Shown here in pieces: positions 60,577-64,000 of a stretch of 64,000 bases of DNA. Position 1 is the stretch's first letter. Each line of letters opens with the position of its first letter. Source of the DNA: Glacieibacterium sp965200405 (GTDB lineage: Bacteria; Pseudomonadota; Alphaproteobacteria; Sphingomonadales; Sphingomonadaceae); NCBI RefSeq assembly GCF_965200405.1, contig NZ_OZ241356.1, positions 124,001 to 188,000 on the forward strand, in the 5' to 3' direction. The notes below the pieces were generated by a model. The model ran no database searches. It was not told where the DNA came from and saw nothing but the letters and a program-made list of their open reading frames with translations. The translations under genes were made by a program, and so were the position numbers.

Positions 60577-61991
60577 GCCGCGCACTCCCGGGCAACTTGG
60601 ACATCGTCGAAGGGTAGTACCCGGTCGCCGATGATCTGGCCTTGTTCGTGGCCCTTGCCGGCGATCAGAACGACGTCGCCGGGGCCGCTGAGGGAGATGG
60701 CGGTGGCAATGGCGGTGCGGCGGTCGCCGAGGTCGGTTGCGCGGGGGGCGGCGGCGAGGATTGCCGAGCGAATTTCGGCGGGATCTTCGGAGCGGGGGTT
60801 GTCGTCCGTGACGAATATGGTGTCTGCCCGAGCGTGGGCGACGGCGCCCATGAGGGGGCGCTTGCCGGTGTCGCGGTCGCCGCCAGCGCCGAAGACCAGT
60901 ATCAGTTTGCCGTCGACATGGGGGCGCAGGGCGGCGATTGCGGCGTCGAGAGCGTCCGGAGTATGCGCATAGTCGACGTATACAGGGGCACCGCTGCGGG
61001 CGATCACGGCGCGTTCGAGGCGGCCACGGACGGGTAACAGGCGGGAGAGGTGGGATATTGTGGTGGCGACGTCGCCGCCGGTGGCGATGACCAGTCCCGC
61101 AGCGATCAGGGCGTTGGCGGCCTGGTAGGCGCCGATCAGGGGGAGCACGACCTTGTAGGTCTTGCCGCCCGCGAGCAGTTCCAGCGACTGGCCCAATTGC
61201 GTCGGTGTCCGCGAGACCAGCTTGATCGCGTGCCCCCCCTCGCCGACGGTCAGGATCCTGAGGCCGCGGAGGGTCGCGGCGGCGATGACGCGGGCGCTCC
61301 AGTCGCCATCGTCGGCCCAGATCACGGCAGCGCCGTCGGCGTCGACGACCTCGGTGAACAGGCGCAGCTTGGCGGCGAAATAGGCCTCCATCGTCTCGTG
61401 GTAATCGAGGTGGTCGCGGCTGAGATTGGTGAAGGCGGCGGCGCGAACCGGCAGCCCCTCGGTGCGGAACTGGGCGAGGCCGTGGCTGGAGGCTTCGAAG
61501 CTGGCGTGGGTGATGCCCTCGCGCTGCAGGCCGGCCATGTTGGCGAGGAAGGTAACGACGTCGGGCGTGGTCAGCCCGGTCGAGACCTGGTCGGTCGCGG
61601 TGGTGACGCCCAGCGTGCCGATGCTGGCGGCAGGATGGCCGGCGAGCCGCCACAGCTGTCGCGTCAGCTCGGCGGTCGAGGTCTTGCCGTTGGTGCCGGT
61701 GACGGCGACGACGGTTTCAGGGAACGGCGCGAAAAAGCGGGCGGCGGCCTGGGCGAACGGGCGGCGCGGCTCGGCATCGGCGATGTGGTAGGCGCCGTCG
61801 ACCACGGCCTCGGGACGCGCCGCGACGGCGACCGCGCCGTTGGCGATGGCCTGGGGGATGAAGTCCTCGCCGTTGAAGCGCGCGCCCTCGAAGGCGCCGA
61901 ACACGGTGCCGGGGGCGACCTTGCGGTGGTCGAGGGCGAAGCCGGTGACAGTGACGTCGGGTGCGCCCGTGATGAGCAGGGACAGTTTCAC
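60573..61991 (-). CDS. murE: UDP-MurNAc-tripeptide synthetase (meso-diaminopimelate-adding)
   Basis: Third Mur ligase (472 aa). ATP loop AVTGTNGKTSTAELTRQLW, ASFEASSHGLAQFR, FTNLSRDHLDYHETME and VYVDYAHTPDAL are typical; DDNPRSEDP carries the DNPR motif that selects meso-diaminopimelate over lysine. GTG 61991 (VKLSLL) is the likely start as relatives begin MKLS; a TTG four codons upstream is possible. No ribosome-binding site is seen, but the GTG overlaps the stop of a 15-codon mini-ORF that itself overlaps the ftsI stop, so coupling may drive initiation. Confidence 0.95.
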   Translation of the reverse strand: MKLSLLITGAPDVTVTGFALDHRKVAPGTVFGAFEGARFNGEDFIPQAIANGAVAVAARPEAVVDGAYHIADAEPRRPFAQAAARFFAPFPETVVAVTGTNGKTSTAELTRQLWRLAGHPAASIGTLGVTTATDQVSTGLTTPDVVTFLANMAGLQREGITHASFEASSHGLAQFRTEGLPVRAAAFTNLSRDHLDYHETMEAYFAAKLRLFTEVVDADGAAVIWADDGDWSARVIAAATLRGLRILTVGEGGHAIKLVSRTPTQLGQSLELLAGGKTYKVVLPLIGAYQAANALIAAGLVIATGGDVATTISHLSRLLPVRGRLERAVIARSGAPVYVDYAHTPDALDAAIAALRPHVDGKLILVFGAGGDRDTGKRPLMGAVAHARADTIFVTDDNPRSEDPAEIRSAILAAAPRATDLGDRRTAIATAISLSGPGDVVLIAGKGHEQGQIIGDRVLPFDDVQVARECAA

Positions 61992-62035
61992 CGGGTCGGG
62001 CAAGAGGAGGAGGCAACCGCGGCGGCGCGGCCCAT
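61988..62035 (-). other. 15-codon mini-ORF bridging ftsI and murE
   Basis: ATG at 62035 overlaps the ftsI stop (TGATG) and reads MGRAAAVASSSCPTR, then TGA at 61990-61988, which overlaps the murE GTG (GTGA). It exactly spans the 43-base gap between two otherwise uncoupled genes. The peptide itself looks meaningless; the likely role is handing terminating ribosomes from ftsI to murE. No independent ribosome-binding site is visible. Confidence 0.45.
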
Positions 62036-63819
62036 CACTCCTCGACTTTCTTGTTGTCGATCAGGCCCAGGAGTCCTGTGATATCAATGTCCCGGCTCAT
62101 GTCGGGGCGAACGCCGAGGATCGGCCCGATGCGCGCGACGATCTTTTCCACGATCGGGGCGGAGACCATGCCGGCAGTCGCGAAGCCGCCGGTCTTGGCG
62201 TTGCCGTGCGGCTCGTCGAGCATGGCGATGACGACGTAGCGCGGCGCATCCATCGGGAAGGCCGAGGCGAAGGTCGAGACCAGCGCGTGCTTGGCATAGC
62301 GGCCGCCCTGCGCCTTTTCGGCGGTGCCGGTCTTGCCGCCGACACGGTAGCCCGGCGTGTTCGCCTTGCGCCCGGTGCCTGAGGTGACGACCAGCCGGAG
62401 CAGCGCGCGCATCTTGTCGGAGGTCGCCTCGGTGAAGACGCGCTTGCCCGGGACCGGGGCGCCCGGCTGGATCTTGAGCATCGTCGCCGGATGCAGGATG
62501 CCGCCATTGACCAGGGCGGTATAGGCAGTCGCGAGATGCAGCGGCGACACCGCGACGCCGTGGCCGAAGCCGACGGTCATGGTGGCGATCTCGCCCCAAT
62601 TGTTCGACGCCGGGTACAGGGTGCGCCCGCGCTCCGGCAGCTCGACCTGGACGGGGTTGAGGAAGCCGAGCTGGTCGAGATAGGCGCGCTGCTTCACGGC
62701 GCCCAGTTCGGCGGCCATGTGCGCGGTGCCGATGTTCGACGAGTGGATGAAGATCTCCGGGATCGTCGCCCATTTGCGCAGTTCGTGGCCGCGATCGTCA
62801 TGGATGGTGAAGCGCCCGATGTGGATCGGCGCAGTGGCGTCGTACTTCTGCCCCATCGAGTGGATGAAGCCGGAGTCCAGCGACATCGCGATGGTCAGCG
62901 CCTTGAAGGTCGATCCAAGCTCGTAGACGCCCATCGTCGTGCGGTTGAAGCGCGAGTTATCGTCGCTGTGGCCCGCCGCGTTGGGATTGAAATTGGGCAA
63001 CGAGGCCAGGGCGACGACCTCGCCGGTGTGGACGTCCATGACGATGCCCGCTGCACCGATCGCCCTGAATTCGGTCATCGCGGCGCCGAGTTCGGATTCG
63101 ACCGCCTGCTGGACGCGCATGTCCATCGCCAGCTGGACCGGGGTGCCGCGCGTCGCGACATCGGCCAGGCGCCGGTCGAGCGCCTTCTCCATGCCGTACA
63201 TGCCGCCGTCGTCGATGTCGGTATAGCCGAGCGCGTGCGCGCCGAGGCTGAGATTGGGGTAGAGCCGCTCCGGCTCGCGCTCCAGCGTGATCGCCGGCTC
63301 GCCGAGGTCGTTGATCGCCTTGGCCTGGCTCGGCAGGACGCGGCGCGAGATGTAGCGGAAGACGCCGGGATGGACGAGCTCGGCGTAGATCTGCGCCTCG
63401 CTCTTCTCAGGGATGATCGCGGCGAGGCGCCGGGCCAGCAATTTCGGATCGCCGACCAGCTTGCGCGGTGCGACGGAGATCGCGAACGCCTCGAAGCTGC
63501 GTGCCAGCTCGTTGCCGTTGCGATCGAGGATATCGCCGCGCTTGGGCGCCAGCATGGCCAGCGTCGATGCCGTCGTGGTGGGCCGGTCGTGGAGAAGCGC
63601 CAGGTCGCCGAGGCGGAGCGCCAGCCCGGCGATACCGGCGGCGAAAACCATGCCGCCGATGACCAGCCGGTGACGGGCACGCGCGAACGCGGTCTGCCGG
63701 CGACCGGCCAGCGTGACCGGGGCGGCGGACGTACGCGGCTTGCGCGGCGCGCCGCCCAGCGTTGCCGGACCCGCACCGCGCAGGACTGTCGTATCGGCTG
63801 GCAGCGCGGCGGAGTTCAC
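62035..63819 (-). CDS. ftsI: Penicillin-binding protein 3 / FtsI, septal peptidoglycan transpeptidase
   Basis: Class B PBP (594 aa) that crosslinks septal peptidoglycan. A basic cytoplasmic tail, one membrane helix (RLVIGGMVFAAGIAGLALRL, residues about 50-70), the pedestal domain (KRGDILDRNGNELA), then the transpeptidase with active-site serine in LGSTFKALTIA, SSN motif in IHSSNIGTAHM and KTGT in VGGKTGTAEKAQGG. GTG 63819 overlaps the upstream stop (GTGA). Complete; the N-terminal 45 residues are longer and more proline/alanine-rich than in enterobacteria. Confidence 0.96.
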   Translation of the reverse strand: MNSAALPADTTVLRGAGPATLGGAPRKPRTSAAPVTLAGRRQTAFARARHRLVIGGMVFAAGIAGLALRLGDLALLHDRPTTTASTLAMLAPKRGDILDRNGNELARSFEAFAISVAPRKLVGDPKLLARRLAAIIPEKSEAQIYAELVHPGVFRYISRRVLPSQAKAINDLGEPAITLEREPERLYPNLSLGAHALGYTDIDDGGMYGMEKALDRRLADVATRGTPVQLAMDMRVQQAVESELGAAMTEFRAIGAAGIVMDVHTGEVVALASLPNFNPNAAGHSDDNSRFNRTTMGVYELGSTFKALTIAMSLDSGFIHSMGQKYDATAPIHIGRFTIHDDRGHELRKWATIPEIFIHSSNIGTAHMAAELGAVKQRAYLDQLGFLNPVQVELPERGRTLYPASNNWGEIATMTVGFGHGVAVSPLHLATAYTALVNGGILHPATMLKIQPGAPVPGKRVFTEATSDKMRALLRLVVTSGTGRKANTPGYRVGGKTGTAEKAQGGRYAKHALVSTFASAFPMDAPRYVVIAMLDEPHGNAKTGGFATAGMVSAPIVEKIVARIGPILGVRPDMSRDIDITGLLGLIDNKKVEE

Positions 63820-64000
63820 CGCAGCGAGACGCGTTTCAGGCTGGCGCGCTCGCTGGCAGCGGCGGCGGCGATCGCACCGGTCACGGCATCGTCGAGGCCC
63901 AGGCCCATCTCTGCGGTCCGGTTGTTGATATTGGTCTTGGGCACGGCAACACTTTGGCTAGCGGAGGCGACCGGTCGGGCGGCAGCGGCCGTCTGGACCG
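63816..64000 (-). CDS. C-terminal part of a dcw gene upstream of ftsI, probably ftsL (cut by window edge)
   Basis: An open frame runs in from the right edge and ends at TGA 63818-63816, overlapping the ftsI GTG (GTGA). The visible 60 residues are Ala/Val/Ser-rich and end in TAEMGLGLDDAV...ASERASLKRVSLR. By position (between rsmH and ftsI in the normal dcw order) this should be ftsL, but the sequence seen is only the poorly conserved tail, so the identity rests on place alone. Confidence 0.5.
   Translation of the reverse strand, partial: VQTAAAARPVASASQSVAVPKTNINNRTAEMGLGLDDAVTGAIAAAAASERASLKRVSLR

Noticed and set aside
60577..61653. N-terminal extension of murF by about 359 codons in the same frame
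   Set aside because: The extension is the antisense-free shadow of murE in another frame, of low-complexity Arg/His/Pro composition; the real MurF start is at 60576.

Overview
The window is a GC-rich (roughly two-thirds G+C) piece of an alphaproteobacterial chromosome, most likely from a sphingomonad (Sphingomonadales). This rests on gene content and gene order: comF-grxC-nitrilase-DUF1178, rimP-nusA-ylxR/L7Ae-infB-rbfA, a complete ftsI-murE-murF-mraY-murD-ftsW-murG-murC-murB-ddl-ftsQ-ftsA-ftsZ cluster with a meso-DAP type MurE, and a large NAD-glutamate dehydrogenase. The genus cannot be named from the sequence alone. Gene packing is very tight: many neighbours share four bases (ATGA, GTGA or TTGA), and GTG and TTG starts are common.

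Layout. 1-7.7 kb: end of an alpha/beta hydrolase, tRNA-Thr(CGT), a small unknown protein, NAD-glutamate dehydrogenase and a PRISE-like short-chain reductase. 7.7-16.8 kb: an MFS symporter, an exported DUF885 protein, a Crp/Fnr regulator, accA, a MutT-type Nudix enzyme with no standard start codon, a methyltransferase whose end is made of a palindromic repeat, then comF-grxC-nitrilase-DUF1178. 16.9-26 kb: the rimP-nusA-ylxR-infB-rbfA translation operon, carrying four extra genes (two alpha/beta hydrolases, a HIT protein and a GNAT acetyltransferase). 26-31 kb: an exported lipoprotein sugar dehydrogenase, a 2OG-Fe(II) oxygenase-like protein, and a divergent flippase / chain-length regulator pair. 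31-38.5 kb: a tripartite RND efflux operon facing a LysR regulator, then a PEBP-family protein.

38.6-47.3 kb (minus strand): a full kdp potassium-uptake operon in the order 27-aa membrane peptide, kdpF, kdpA, kdpB, kdpC, kdpD, kdpE. A Phd/VapC-type toxin-antitoxin pair sits between kdpC and kdpD. The toxin stop overlaps the kdpD TTG start, and a perfect 13-bp inverted repeat precedes the antitoxin. 47.6-64 kb (minus strand): the dcw division and cell-wall cluster, from the end of a probable ftsL to ftsZ.

Items most worth a second look: the toxin-antitoxin pair wired into kdp; three large intergenic palindromes, one encoding the tail of a protein and one lying inside the dcw operon; a 15-codon mini-ORF bridging ftsI and murE by stop/start overlaps at both ends; the apparent CTG start of the Nudix gene; and a hairpin hiding the ylxR ribosome-binding site inside nusA. 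No CRISPR array, insertion sequence, prophage or rRNA gene was seen.
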